Positions 1 through 7,761 of a DNA stretch of 12,512 nt are shown piece after piece; positions within the stretch are counted from its first letter, which is position 1, and each line of letters begins with the position of its first letter. Origin of the DNA: UBA1359 sp029570385 (lineage in GTDB: Bacteria > Patescibacteriota > Patescibacteriia > Patescibacteriales > Patescibacteriaceae); the NCBI GenBank assembly GCA_035351315.1, contig DAOPVX010000014.1, positions 1-12,512 on the forward strand, written 5' to 3'. Under the pieces are notes generated by a model, which saw only the letters and a list, made by a program, of their open reading frames with translations, made no database searches and was not told the DNA's origin. Position numbers and translations under genes: made by a program.

Positions 1-1
1 G

Positions 2-130
2 GACAAATATTTAGCAGAACATGCCCACTATCCAAGTGGTTATCTGGATTTTTGGAAACAAGTCGAGCCGAAAATAGCCGATTTTGTCGGTGAAATATAC
101 GACGAGATAAAAGCAGACCAAGGGCAATAA
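2..130 (+). CDS. C-terminal fragment of an unidentified protein
   Basis: An open frame enters from the left edge and runs 42 codons to TAA at 128-130. It ends in the charged segment EIYDEIKADQGQ and contains an aromatic patch (YPSGYLDFWK). The fragment carries no motif I can assign to a family. It is on the same strand as the operon that follows, but a 64-nt gap with a possible promoter separates them, so it is probably the last gene of the preceding unit. No clear terminator hairpin follows it. The only support for it being a gene is the open frame and its position, so it could still be a chance ORF. Confidence 0.55.
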   Translation, partial: DKYLAEHAHYPSGYLDFWKQVEPKIADFVGEIYDEIKADQGQ

Positions 131-143
131 TTGGTTTTTAACA

Positions 144-172
144 TTTACTTTTAGGGTTTTTTTGGCTATGCT
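144..172 (+). promoter_or_regulatory. Candidate sigma70-type promoter of the core operon
   Basis: TTTACT (144-149) and TATGCT (167-172) each match 4 of 6 positions of the -35 and -10 consensus and are exactly 17 nt apart. The predicted start of transcription, near 179, would give a leader of about 15 nt before the ATG at 195. In AT-rich DNA such matches occur by chance, so this rests mainly on location in the only gap upstream of the operon. Confidence 0.32.
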
Positions 173-194
173 TAATTGAAGCAATGGTTAATTT

Positions 195-1901
195 ATGTTA
201 AATCCAAAAATTCACAAACGTTCGGTTGTGACCTTGACAGTTAATGATAGTACCAAGAAATTGTTGCGCGCTATTTATCGCGCTCAGCATAGTTCTGGTG
301 CCGCCAAGGGTGATCAGCCCAGAATTAAGGTTTCCAGCGTCATTTCGCGGATGTCTTTTTTTTATGAAAAGATTCGGAATGCTGTTGATTATAAAGAAGA
401 ATATTTATTGCGCAAAGAAGCGATTGAGCGGATTTTGCGGCGGCAGATATTGATTGAGAGCACAATAGCGGCCAATGATCATGAAAAAATAAGCCAGCAT
501 CTATTGGCCGAATTGATCCGTGGTGGTTATTTGCCCAACAATTATTTACCGACCAGTTTAATTGACGAGGTGGCCGTTATTATTAGGAAATACTTAGTTA
601 TCAAAGACATTGCCGTGGCTCAACTCGACCATCAGGCCGAGCCGACCAGTTTAATTAAGAAGGATTTAGTCAAATTCAAAGAAGAATTGTCGCAGCGCAA
701 CGACTTGGTAGCTTGGTTGCTGGCCGTGGCCGCCAGCGAAATAGAGAGCCGGCTCGGTAATGATCAGGCGCTAAACCAAGCCATTAATAATTTATATCAA
801 TATTTACTAGATAATATTGAGCTAGCTAATCATCCCGAATTATCAGCTGACTTACCAATTCAAATTTACCTGTCGGTCAATCGTAATTTTGCCAAGCTAG
901 ACAATGATATGCTGGCTTTTATTTTATTTAAATATTATTTAGCTAATTGGCAGAAACTGGAGGCCAGCCGTTGGCCAGCCGTTGCCAAAAAAATTAATGA
1001 AATTCGTCAAGCTATCAATCAGCAATTACAGCACCCCTTAGCGCCAGCGCTCGATAAATTGACTCGTCGTTATGCGGTTTGCACCTCAGTCTTGCTCGAT
1101 GTTTTACAATCTGATCCGGTCGGTATTTATACGAGTATCAAGACTGATCCCAAAGCTTTTCCGCGGCAGATTAAAAAAGTTTGTGAAAAGAACTATGCTA
1201 AAGCTAAAAATTTATTGTGGCGGGCAGCGGTGCGTAGTATTATTTATATCTTTTTAACCAAAACAATTTTAGTAATTGCTCTGGAAATTCCAGCCAATAA
1301 AATATTTGGCGCGTCAGTTAGTGTAATGGCTTTATTGATTAATGCTCTTTTCCCGGCAGCGCTGCTATTCTTCTCGGTATTGATTACTAAACTGCCCAAT
1401 GAATCTAATACAAATAAAATAATCAGCATCGTTAATGAATTATCTTTTGAGGAAAATCGCCGTGAAACACCAATCATTGTTCGCTTACCCCAAAAAAAGG
1501 CCGGTATATTAACGAAATTTTTTAATATTATTTACGCCCTGACTTTTTTAGTGACTTTCAGCGCTATTGTTTGGTTGCTACATATTCTGCACTTTACCTT
1601 AATTAGCATAATTATTTTCTTATTTTTCTTAGTCTTTGTCAGCTTCTTTATTATTCGCATCAAGCGGGTGACCAATGAATTAAAGATTACTGAAGAAAAA
1701 GAGAGCTTGTGGCGGATTCTGTTTGATATTTTTACTTTACCGGTAATGGCTGTTGGTAAATGGTTGAGTGAGAAATTTAGCAAAGTTAATATTTTTGTGT
1801 TCTTATTAGATTTTATTATTGAAACCCCATTTAAATTTTTTATTGATATGGCCGAGGATTGGACTAATTATGTTAAAGAGCGCAAGAGCCAAATAAATTA
1901 A
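195..1901 (+). CDS. Orphan integral membrane protein, 568 aa
   Basis: I do not recognise this family. Residues 1-340 look soluble and mostly alpha-helical, with many Leu/Ile/Ala-rich amphipathic stretches and no signal peptide. Strongly hydrophobic segments follow at about 346-364, 372-397, 443-462 and 467-488, suggesting two hairpins in the membrane separated by a charged loop (400-440). A further amphipathic or re-entrant stretch lies near 530-550 before a basic tail. The ATG at 195 is chosen because an in-frame stop lies just upstream (TAA at 189-191); no Shine-Dalgarno sequence precedes it. The stop is 4 nt before the start of the double secretion ATPase. By context it may be a membrane partner of that ATPase, but it does not show the signature of the PilC/GspF platform protein. 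That role is inference. Confidence 0.85.
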   Translation: MLNPKIHKRSVVTLTVNDSTKKLLRAIYRAQHSSGAAKGDQPRIKVSSVISRMSFFYEKIRNAVDYKEEYLLRKEAIERILRRQILIESTIAANDHEKISQHLLAELIRGGYLPNNYLPTSLIDEVAVIIRKYLVIKDIAVAQLDHQAEPTSLIKKDLVKFKEELSQRNDLVAWLLAVAASEIESRLGNDQALNQAINNLYQYLLDNIELANHPELSADLPIQIYLSVNRNFAKLDNDMLAFILFKYYLANWQKLEASRWPAVAKKINEIRQAINQQLQHPLAPALDKLTRRYAVCTSVLLDVLQSDPVGIYTSIKTDPKAFPRQIKKVCEKNYAKAKNLLWRAAVRSIIYIFLTKTILVIALEIPANKIFGASVSVMALLINALFPAALLFFSVLITKLPNESNTNKIISIVNELSFEENRRETPIIVRLPQKKAGILTKFFNIIYALTFLVTFSAIVWLLHILHFTLISIIIFLFFLVFVSFFIIRIKRVTNELKITEEKESLWRILFDIFTLPVMAVGKWLSEKFSKVNIFVFLLDFIIETPFKFFIDMAEDWTNYVKERKSQIN

Positions 1902-1905
1902 ATTT

Positions 1906-4900
1906 ATGGTTGAAAACAATCATCTTTCCATTGAAGATTTGCTTAATGACAAGGCGTTGGCCAGTAAAGATTCGCCAGCGGCTCAACTTAGTCAACGGCA
2001 ATCAGATCTTCGCTATCAGGCAATTGAAGATCAGGTAGCAGCTCAGGCTCAGACCCAGGGACTGCCATATATTAATCTATTGAATTTTCCGATTAGTCCG
2101 GAGGCGATTAGCCTACTAGACAGAAATGATGCCACTGATTTAGCAGCCGTCTGTTTTTATTACGAGAAGAATATTGTTCGAATTGGAACAACTCAACCCA
2201 GCGAAGCCCTAACGGCCAAAATAGCAGAATTATCGGCTAACAATCGTCTTAAGATCAAGCTGTATCTGATTTCTCAACGCAGTTTAGAATATGCCCATAA
2301 GATTTATGACACTTTACCGAAGATTACTCGTTTAGAGGGAGTGGAGATTGATACGGAAGAATTGGCTCGCTATCAGGCTGAGCTCAGCCAGATGAGTTTA
2401 TTAAATAACAAGTTAAAAGAATCCAATATCAGCCAAATATTAACATTGGTAATTGCCGCGGCCTTGCGAGCTGAAAGCAGTGACATCCATATTGAGGCCG
2501 AAGAAACAGCGGTTATTGTCCGCTTGCGAGTTGATGGTTTATTGCAACAGGTGGCCACCATTCCTCGACAGCAGTGGAAAAAGGTATTGTCTCGGCTTAA
2601 AGTTATCGCCCGGGTTAAGCTAAATATTGAAGATAAGCCGCAGGATGGCCGTTTTGATATCTTTTTGCCCGATGAAAAAATAGCCGTGCGCAGTTCATTT
2701 TTACCAACTGCCTATGGCGAGAGTGTGGTTATGCGCTTATTACGACCGAAATCAGCAGTTCTACCGTTAGATAGTCTGGGGATGCGGCCGGAGGTTCGAC
2801 AAATTTTAGAAAATGAAATAGCTAAACCCAATGGTTTAATTTTGACCACCGGTCCAACTGGTTCCGGTAAAACCACTACTCTATATGCTGTTCTTAATAA
2901 ACTTAATCAACCCGGCGTTAAGATTATTACGCTAGAGGATCCGATTGAATACGAACTCCCGGGTATTAATCAGAGTCAGGTTGATGAAAAAAGCGGTTAT
3001 ACTTTTGCCAATGGTTTAAAATCAATTTTACGTCAGGATCCCAATATCGTTATGATTGGCGAAGTTCGTGATTTGGATACGGCCGAAATTGCCGTTCAAG
3101 CTAGCCTAACCGGCCATTTGGTTTTTTCAACGCTACATACCAACGATGCCGCCGGAGTACTGCCGCGCCTAGTTGATTTGGGAGTTCAGCCTTACCAATT
3201 AGTTCCAGCAATTAATGCGATTATGGGTCAGCGCCTGGTGCGTAGACTTTGTTCGCAGTGTCGTCGCGTTCATCAGCTCAGTGAAACTGAGCGACAACAG
3301 ATTAATAAGATTTTGGCAGTTATTTCACCTAAGGCTAATATTGATGTACCTAAAGAGTTACCAACTATTTATGAGGCCGGCGACGGCTGTCCAGCGTGTT
3401 CTGGTTTCGGTTATAAAGGGCGGGTTGGTATTTATGAGATTTTTACCATGAGTGAAGCCATGAAAACTTTAATTGCCGATGGAGTGCCGTCATTTAAGAT
3501 TATGCGCCAAGCCATTGAGGACGGTATGGTCACTATGCTTCAAGATGGTATCCTTAAAGTTTTAGCTGGTCAGACTTCATTGGAAGAGGTTATGAGAGTT
3601 ATCGGTAAAATTGATTACATCAATGAATTATATGATATTGTTGTTTCACAAACTTTAGGTCGTGGTTTAAAGATTTCTGACGACAATTTGCGGTTTGGAG
3701 AAAGCGTCGCTCAAGATATTGTCGGAGCGGAGAAATTATTAGCTAATAAGCCAACCAGTGAAATGTTGGCTGCGGTTATGGCTGGCGCTATTGTTAGTAA
3801 AGCGGCCGATGTTCATATTGATCCGATTGAAGGCGGGGTTAAGATTCGTTATCGCTTGGATGGTATTCTGCACGACATTGTCACTCTAGGTTCGGAGCAT
3901 TATGTGCCGCTAATTGGTGAGATTAAGAATTTAATCGGTTTATCGTTAAGCGTTAAACAACCAACTTTTGACGGCCGTTTTAGTATGGATTTGCCTACCG
4001 AACGAATGGATTGCCGCGTTTCTTTAATTACTGGCGGTTATGGCGAGACAGTGGTTATTAGATTATTGTCTAATCAGGCTATTAGTTTGGAATTGGCCGA
4101 TTTGGGTATTCGTGATGCTTCTTTAGCGGCTATTGAAAAATCAATACATAAAACTAAAGGCATTATTATTACTACTGGTCCGACCGGTTCTGGTAAAACA
4201 ACAACTCTGTATGCGCTGTTGAAACGCCTTAATAGTCCGGAAATTAAAATTATTACTATTGAAGATCCGATTGAATATCATTTAGACGGCTTAATGCAAA
4301 CCCAAATTGATACGGCTGGTGGTTATACTTTTGCCGCTGCTTTACGGTCATTGATGCGGCAGAATCCTAATATTATTATGGTTGGTGAAATTCGTGATGA
4401 TGAAACCGCCAAGATCGCCATTGAGGCCAGTTTGACCGGCCACCTGGTCCTGTCCACTATTCATGCTAACAGCGCTGCCGGCGCTATTGCTCGTTTTACC
4501 GGCTTGGGTGTAGAGCGGGCTATGCTGGCCAGCGCTCTGGAATGCTCTATTGGTCAGCGTTTAGTGCGGCGACTGTGTCCCAAATGCAAACAAGCGGTCA
4601 ATATTTCCCCGGAAATGCACACTCAAATTGAGCCATTTTGGCAATTATTAAAAACTCGTCCCGAGCTGAAGTTGCCTGATCATCCACAATTTTATGGTCC
4701 GGTTGGCTGTCCAGCGTGTCGCGGTATCGGCTATAAAGGACGAGTTGGTCTTTATGAAGTGATTGTTATGACCCCGGAATTGCAAAAATTAATTCAACAG
4801 CCGCTAACCACCGATGCTGAGATAGAACAATTAGCCATCAGCCAAGGGGCCTTATTGATGACCCATGACGGTTTATTGAAGGCTGTTAATGGCGAAACTA

Positions 4901-4932
4901 GTTTAGATGAAATTTGGCGGGTAGTTAATTAA
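1906..4932 (+). CDS. Double-headed GspE/PilB-type secretion or pilus assembly ATPase
   Basis: This is a hexameric-motor ATPase of the type II secretion/type IV pilus extension family, cytoplasmic at the inner membrane. Residues about 30-140 resemble a degenerate N-terminal T2SSE_N/MshEN-like domain. Motor 1 (about 165-580) has Walker A GPTGSGKT (316-323), an Asp box ITLEDPIEYE (341-350), Walker B IVMIGEVRD (381-389), a His box TGHLVFSTLHTND (402-414) and two zinc-binding Cys pairs (449/452 and 495/498). Motor 2 (about 605-1008) repeats all of it: Walker A 758-765, Asp box about 783-791, Walker B 823-831, His box 843-855, Cys pairs 891/894 and 935/938. Family members are usually about 550-600 aa with a single motor; this one is 1008 aa, and the second unit lacks its own N-terminal domain. 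Both active sites look intact. The gene sits 4 nt after the membrane-protein gene and 1 nt before the phosphoesterase. Family assignment is near certain; pilus versus secretion role cannot be told from this window. Confidence 0.97.
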   Translation: MVENNHLSIEDLLNDKALASKDSPAAQLSQRQSDLRYQAIEDQVAAQAQTQGLPYINLLNFPISPEAISLLDRNDATDLAAVCFYYEKNIVRIGTTQPSEALTAKIAELSANNRLKIKLYLISQRSLEYAHKIYDTLPKITRLEGVEIDTEELARYQAELSQMSLLNNKLKESNISQILTLVIAAALRAESSDIHIEAEETAVIVRLRVDGLLQQVATIPRQQWKKVLSRLKVIARVKLNIEDKPQDGRFDIFLPDEKIAVRSSFLPTAYGESVVMRLLRPKSAVLPLDSLGMRPEVRQILENEIAKPNGLILTTGPTGSGKTTTLYAVLNKLNQPGVKIITLEDPIEYELPGINQSQVDEKSGYTFANGLKSILRQDPNIVMIGEVRDLDTAEIAVQASLTGHLVFSTLHTNDAAGVLPRLVDLGVQPYQLVPAINAIMGQRLVRRLCSQCRRVHQLSETERQQINKILAVISPKANIDVPKELPTIYEAGDGCPACSGFGYKGRVGIYEIFTMSEAMKTLIADGVPSFKIMRQAIEDGMVTMLQDGILKVLAGQTSLEEVMRVIGKIDYINELYDIVVSQTLGRGLKISDDNLRFGESVAQDIVGAEKLLANKPTSEMLAAVMAGAIVSKAADVHIDPIEGGVKIRYRLDGILHDIVTLGSEHYVPLIGEIKNLIGLSLSVKQPTFDGRFSMDLPTERMDCRVSLITGGYGETVVIRLLSNQAISLELADLGIRDASLAAIEKSIHKTKGIIITTGPTGSGKTTTLYALLKRLNSPEIKIITIEDPIEYHLDGLMQTQIDTAGGYTFAAALRSLMRQNPNIIMVGEIRDDETAKIAIEASLTGHLVLSTIHANSAAGAIARFTGLGVERAMLASALECSIGQRLVRRLCPKCKQAVNISPEMHTQIEPFWQLLKTRPELKLPDHPQFYGPVGCPACRGIGYKGRVGLYEVIVMTPELQKLIQQPLTTDAEIEQLAISQGALLMTHDGLLKAVNGETSLDEIWRVVN

Positions 4933-4933
4933 T

Positions 4934-5428
4934 ATGTTGGCGGTTTTTAGCGATCTGCACGATAATTTAATTAATTTACAGTTGTGGGCTAAATGGTGCC
5001 AAGCAACCGGTATCCAGACGGCGGTTTTTTGCGGAGATTTGACCAATAGCGACACTTTTCAGCAGTTAGCGTCTCTTTGGTCAGGTCAGCTTTATTTTGT
5101 TCAAGGCAATGCCGATAATTATGCCCCCGCCGATGTCCCCCCACGCTCTGATTTTTATAATTTAGGTCGCCATGGCCGTTTTACTATTGATGGTCGCACC
5201 ATTGGTGTTTGTCATGAGCCGGAATACCAGGAGATTGTTCTTCATGACGGGGCTGTTGATGTTTTATTTTATGGCCATACCCATAAACCATGGCAAGAGC
5301 AGCTCAATAATATTTGGTGCGTTAATCCGGGAACCTTAGGCGGAGTTTATTATCCGGCCACTTTTGCTCTTTATGATCCGCTAAATAATGTCTGGGAATT
5401 AAAAAATTTGCAGCAATTAGACAAGTAA
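4934..5428 (+). CDS. YfcE/MJ0936-like metallophosphoesterase
   Basis: This is a small calcineurin-like phosphoesterase, probably a cytoplasmic dinuclear-metal phosphodiesterase. The family motifs appear in order: SDLHDN (6-11, metal ligands Asp7 and His9), CGDLTN (33-38, bridging Asp35), GNAD (58-61, Asn59), CHEPE with His94, and FYGHTHKP (112-119) carrying the last metal-binding histidines. NPGTLGG (131-137) is the typical C-terminal turn of YfcE relatives. The length of 164 aa is normal for the subfamily. The ATG lies 1 nt after the ATPase stop and the next gene starts 1 nt after this stop, so translation is probably coupled. The natural substrate is unknown for most of this family, and the neighbours do not settle it. 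Confidence 0.93.
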   Translation: MLAVFSDLHDNLINLQLWAKWCQATGIQTAVFCGDLTNSDTFQQLASLWSGQLYFVQGNADNYAPADVPPRSDFYNLGRHGRFTIDGRTIGVCHEPEYQEIVLHDGAVDVLFYGHTHKPWQEQLNNIWCVNPGTLGGVYYPATFALYDPLNNVWELKNLQQLDK

Positions 5429-5429
5429 T

Positions 5430-6788
5430 ATGTGGTTAGTTGCTTTATTGGTAGCTATTTGGTGGTCAATATTGGCTTGGCGGCACTGGCCGCTGGCCGT
5501 TAGTCTATTAGCTGGCCTATTGCCGACCTATCTGTTGCGTTTTAGGATTGGTCCCCTGCCAATGACTGTTTTGGAAGAATTGATTTTATTAACCACGGCT
5601 ATTTGGTTGATTAAGCAATATCCACAACCGTGGGTCAATCTACGCTCCCGGGCTAAGAATTGGCGAGCCTATCCGCTATCTACTGAGATTGTCCTAGTTT
5701 TATTAGTCGCTTGGTTAGCTTTGTTGATTGGCGGTAATACAACTAGCGCTTTGGGCTTATGGAAAGCTTATTTTATTGAACCAATTATCGTTTTTATTCT
5801 TTTTTGGCATGTTCCGCGTGGAACAAAATATGTTGATTTTGGCTATTTATGTTTAGCTGGCAGTTTATTGGTGATCGGCTTAATAGCCGGTTACCAGTAT
5901 GGGACTGGTGATTTGATTGCCAATCCTTTTTGGGCGGCTACTGCCACCAGGCGGGCAACTTCTGTGTTTGGTTATCCTAATGCCATTGGTTTATTGGTCG
6001 GACCAGTTAGCTTGGCTTTGCTGGGTTATTTAATTTATCGTCTAAAAAAGACTAAACAGTGGTTTGATTGGCCTAATTTATTACTAATTAGCAGCATTAT
6101 TTCGGGCTGGTTAGCCATTTATTGGGCTCATAGCGAGGGAGCATTAATTGGTTTGGCCGCGGCCCTAATTGTTTTAGGTTTATTAGCTAATCGATGGAGT
6201 CGTTTGGTAATTTTGGTAGTGACGATCATTGTTGGGGTAGTAATTTGGCCGCGGCCGGATTATCAGACGACGATTGAACAAAAAGTGCGCTTAGCTGATT
6301 TATCTGGCCAAATTCGTCAATCACAATGGCAAGAAACTTGGCAGATGCTCCGTGATGGCCGCTGGTTGACCGGGGCGGGGTTAGCTAATTATCAAACAAC
6401 AGTAGAACCCTATCATCACGAGGGTATTTGGATTAAATCAGCCGATAAAAAAGCTCAACCAACTTGGCAACCATTAGAAATTTATCTTTATCCGCACAAT
6501 ATTGCTTTAAATTTTTGGACCGAATTGGGCTTGGCTGGCTTAATTATTTTTGCTTGGCTCTGGTTAAAAGCGATCATTATTAATTTAGTCAATTTTTGTC
6601 GTCATCGTCGGCAAGAATTAGCTTGGTTAAGTTGGGGACTATTGGGCGCTTGGCTAGCGGCCGCTATTCATGGCTTAGTTGATGTGCCTTATTTTAAAAA
6701 TGATTTAGCTGTATTATTTTGGTTAGGCTTAGCCATGACAATGTGGATTAAAGAGAATTTAGTTAAAAACAAATCGGATCATGATTAG
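5430..6788 (+). CDS. O-antigen ligase/polymerase-like polytopic membrane protein (Wzy_C)
   Basis: A hydrophobic 452-aa protein with roughly ten to twelve predicted membrane spans (for example about 2-16, 22-36, 46-61, 85-100, 113-126, 138-155, 186-203, 215-232, 237-252, 257-273, 363-385, 397-413, 425-440). RRATSVFGYPNAIG (174-187) matches the conserved loop of the Wzy_C/O-antigen ligase superfamily. The large loop at about 275-355 followed by PHNIALNFWTELGLAG (355-370) is the other hallmark, with the catalytic-type His356. Such enzymes join undecaprenol-linked glycans to lipid A or to proteins, or polymerise glycan units. Next to a pilin-type ATPase, a pilin or surface-glycan ligase (PilO/TfpO-like) is possible, but that is inference. 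The 3' end overlaps the pseudouridine synthase start by 8 nt. Confidence 0.88.
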   Translation: MWLVALLVAIWWSILAWRHWPLAVSLLAGLLPTYLLRFRIGPLPMTVLEELILLTTAIWLIKQYPQPWVNLRSRAKNWRAYPLSTEIVLVLLVAWLALLIGGNTTSALGLWKAYFIEPIIVFILFWHVPRGTKYVDFGYLCLAGSLLVIGLIAGYQYGTGDLIANPFWAATATRRATSVFGYPNAIGLLVGPVSLALLGYLIYRLKKTKQWFDWPNLLLISSIISGWLAIYWAHSEGALIGLAAALIVLGLLANRWSRLVILVVTIIVGVVIWPRPDYQTTIEQKVRLADLSGQIRQSQWQETWQMLRDGRWLTGAGLANYQTTVEPYHHEGIWIKSADKKAQPTWQPLEIYLYPHNIALNFWTELGLAGLIIFAWLWLKAIIINLVNFCRHRRQELAWLSWGLLGAWLAAAIHGLVDVPYFKNDLAVLFWLGLAMTMWIKENLVKNKSDHD

Positions 6789-7518
6789 CCAGCCATTAAC
6801 TAAATATTTAGCTAGTCATGGGCCATGGTCGCGACGGCAAGCTGAGGCTTTAATTCGGGCTGGTCGAGTAACAATTGACGATCAGATAGCCCAGCTGGGA
6901 CAAACTATTGATAATAATCAGACAATAGTTAAAGTTGATAGTCAAATAGTGGCCAACAATAATGAGCCGCTAGTTTATTTTATGCTTAATAAACCAGTTG
7001 GTTATACTTGTACTAATCGTTGTTTTAAAGGTGAACGTAATATTTTTTCTTTAATTAATTTTACTGGCCGTCTTTTTGTAGTTGGTCGTTTAGATAAAGA
7101 TAGTCGCGGCCTTGTTTTATTAACTAACGATGGTGATTTAACTGCTAAATTAACTCATCCGCGGTTTGCTCAACCCAAGGTTTATCAGGTGACTATACGA
7201 CCAGGCTTGAATGGTTTAGCACTAGCTAAGCTTCAAGAGTTTTTAGCTCGTGGTTGTCGTTTATATGATGATCAAGCGATTGCTACTGCTGAAATTAGTC
7301 GACAATTAGCCAGCGATCGTTTAGAAATAATTTTACGCCAAGGACAAAAACGACAAATTCGCCTTTTAATGAAGGCCGCCGGCTATGAAGTGGTTGATCT
7401 GAAACGAGACTCATTAGCTGGTTTAAAATTGGGTCAATTATCGCAAGGTGCTTATCGGCCATTGACCGCCAATGAGATTGACAGATTACATCGTTTAGCC
7501 CAAGATAAAAGGGCTTAA
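6781..7518 (+). CDS. S4-domain rRNA pseudouridine synthase, RluE/RluF-like (RsuA family)
   Basis: Converts uridine to pseudouridine in rRNA. Residues 1-55 form an S4 RNA-binding domain (LTKYLASHGPWSRRQAEALI, then AGRVTI). The catalytic domain shows KPVGYTCT (71-78), the active-site motif GRLDKDSRGLVLLTNDG with Asp105, HPRF.PKVY (126-135) and QGQKRQIRLL (187-196). The spelling RLDKDS is closest to the RluF and RluE branches of the RsuA family, so a 23S rRNA target is more likely than 16S U516; the exact uridine is not deducible. The 245-aa length is normal. The start ATG sits inside the end of the ligase gene (8-nt overlap), which points to translational coupling. A tRNA-Ser gene begins 7 nt after the stop. 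Confidence 0.93.
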   Translation: MISQPLTKYLASHGPWSRRQAEALIRAGRVTIDDQIAQLGQTIDNNQTIVKVDSQIVANNNEPLVYFMLNKPVGYTCTNRCFKGERNIFSLINFTGRLFVVGRLDKDSRGLVLLTNDGDLTAKLTHPRFAQPKVYQVTIRPGLNGLALAKLQEFLARGCRLYDDQAIATAEISRQLASDRLEIILRQGQKRQIRLLMKAAGYEVVDLKRDSLAGLKLGQLSQGAYRPLTANEIDRLHRLAQDKRA

Positions 7519-7525
7519 AATAGAT

Positions 7526-7615
7526 GGAGGAGTGCGAGAGTGGTTGAATCGGGTGCTCTCGAAAAGCACTATGCCAGCAATGGCATCAAGGGTTCGAATC
7601 CCTTCTCCTCCGCCA
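7526..7615 (+). tRNA. tRNA-Ser(CGA), with encoded CCA
   Basis: A 90-nt class II tRNA. The acceptor strands GGAGGAG (7526-7532) and CTCCTCC (7605-7611) pair perfectly, followed by discriminator G and CCA (7613-7615). The anticodon arm GTGCT-CTCGAAA-AGCAC (about 7553-7569) gives anticodon CGA, reading UCG. The long variable arm (ATGCC/GGCAT around GCAA) is diagnostic of Ser. The T arm is AAGGG-TTCGAAT-CCCTT. The gene starts 7 nt after the pseudouridine synthase stop with no room for its own promoter, so it is probably processed from the operon transcript. Its 3' end is the boundary between the compact operon and the accessory island, and CTCCTCCGC from it recurs in the dispersed repeats downstream. 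Confidence 0.97.
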
Positions 7616-7641
7616 AGATAATTTTTATCGTGCCACCCACG

Positions 7642-7666
7642 AAGCCCTGTATTTACGGAGCTTTTT
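7642..7666 (+). terminator. Possible terminator downstream of tRNA-Ser
   Basis: AAGCCC (7642-7647) can pair with GGAGCTT (7657-7663) around a 9-nt loop with one bulged base, and a run of five T follows (7662-7666). The stem is short, so this is weaker than the three terminators further along. It sits where the core operon and tRNA transcript should end. Confidence 0.35.
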
Positions 7667-7706
7667 GTAAAGTCTTAATCGGTTGATTATTTTATTTCAG
7701 ATTTTG

Positions 7707-7715
7707 TGTTAAAAT
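7707..7715 (+). promoter_or_regulatory. Extended -10 promoter for the phosphotransferase gene
   Basis: TGTTAAAAT is an extended -10 element (TGn followed by TAAAAT, 5 of 6 matches). A weak -35-like TTATTT lies 17 nt upstream at 7687-7692. Transcription would start near 7722, leaving a leader of about 40 nt before the ATG at 7762. It is the best candidate between the tRNA and the gene. Confidence 0.45.
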
Positions 7716-7761
7716 AGCCTTAACTTAGGCAATTTTAGTAATGAGCCACTAATTAAATATT

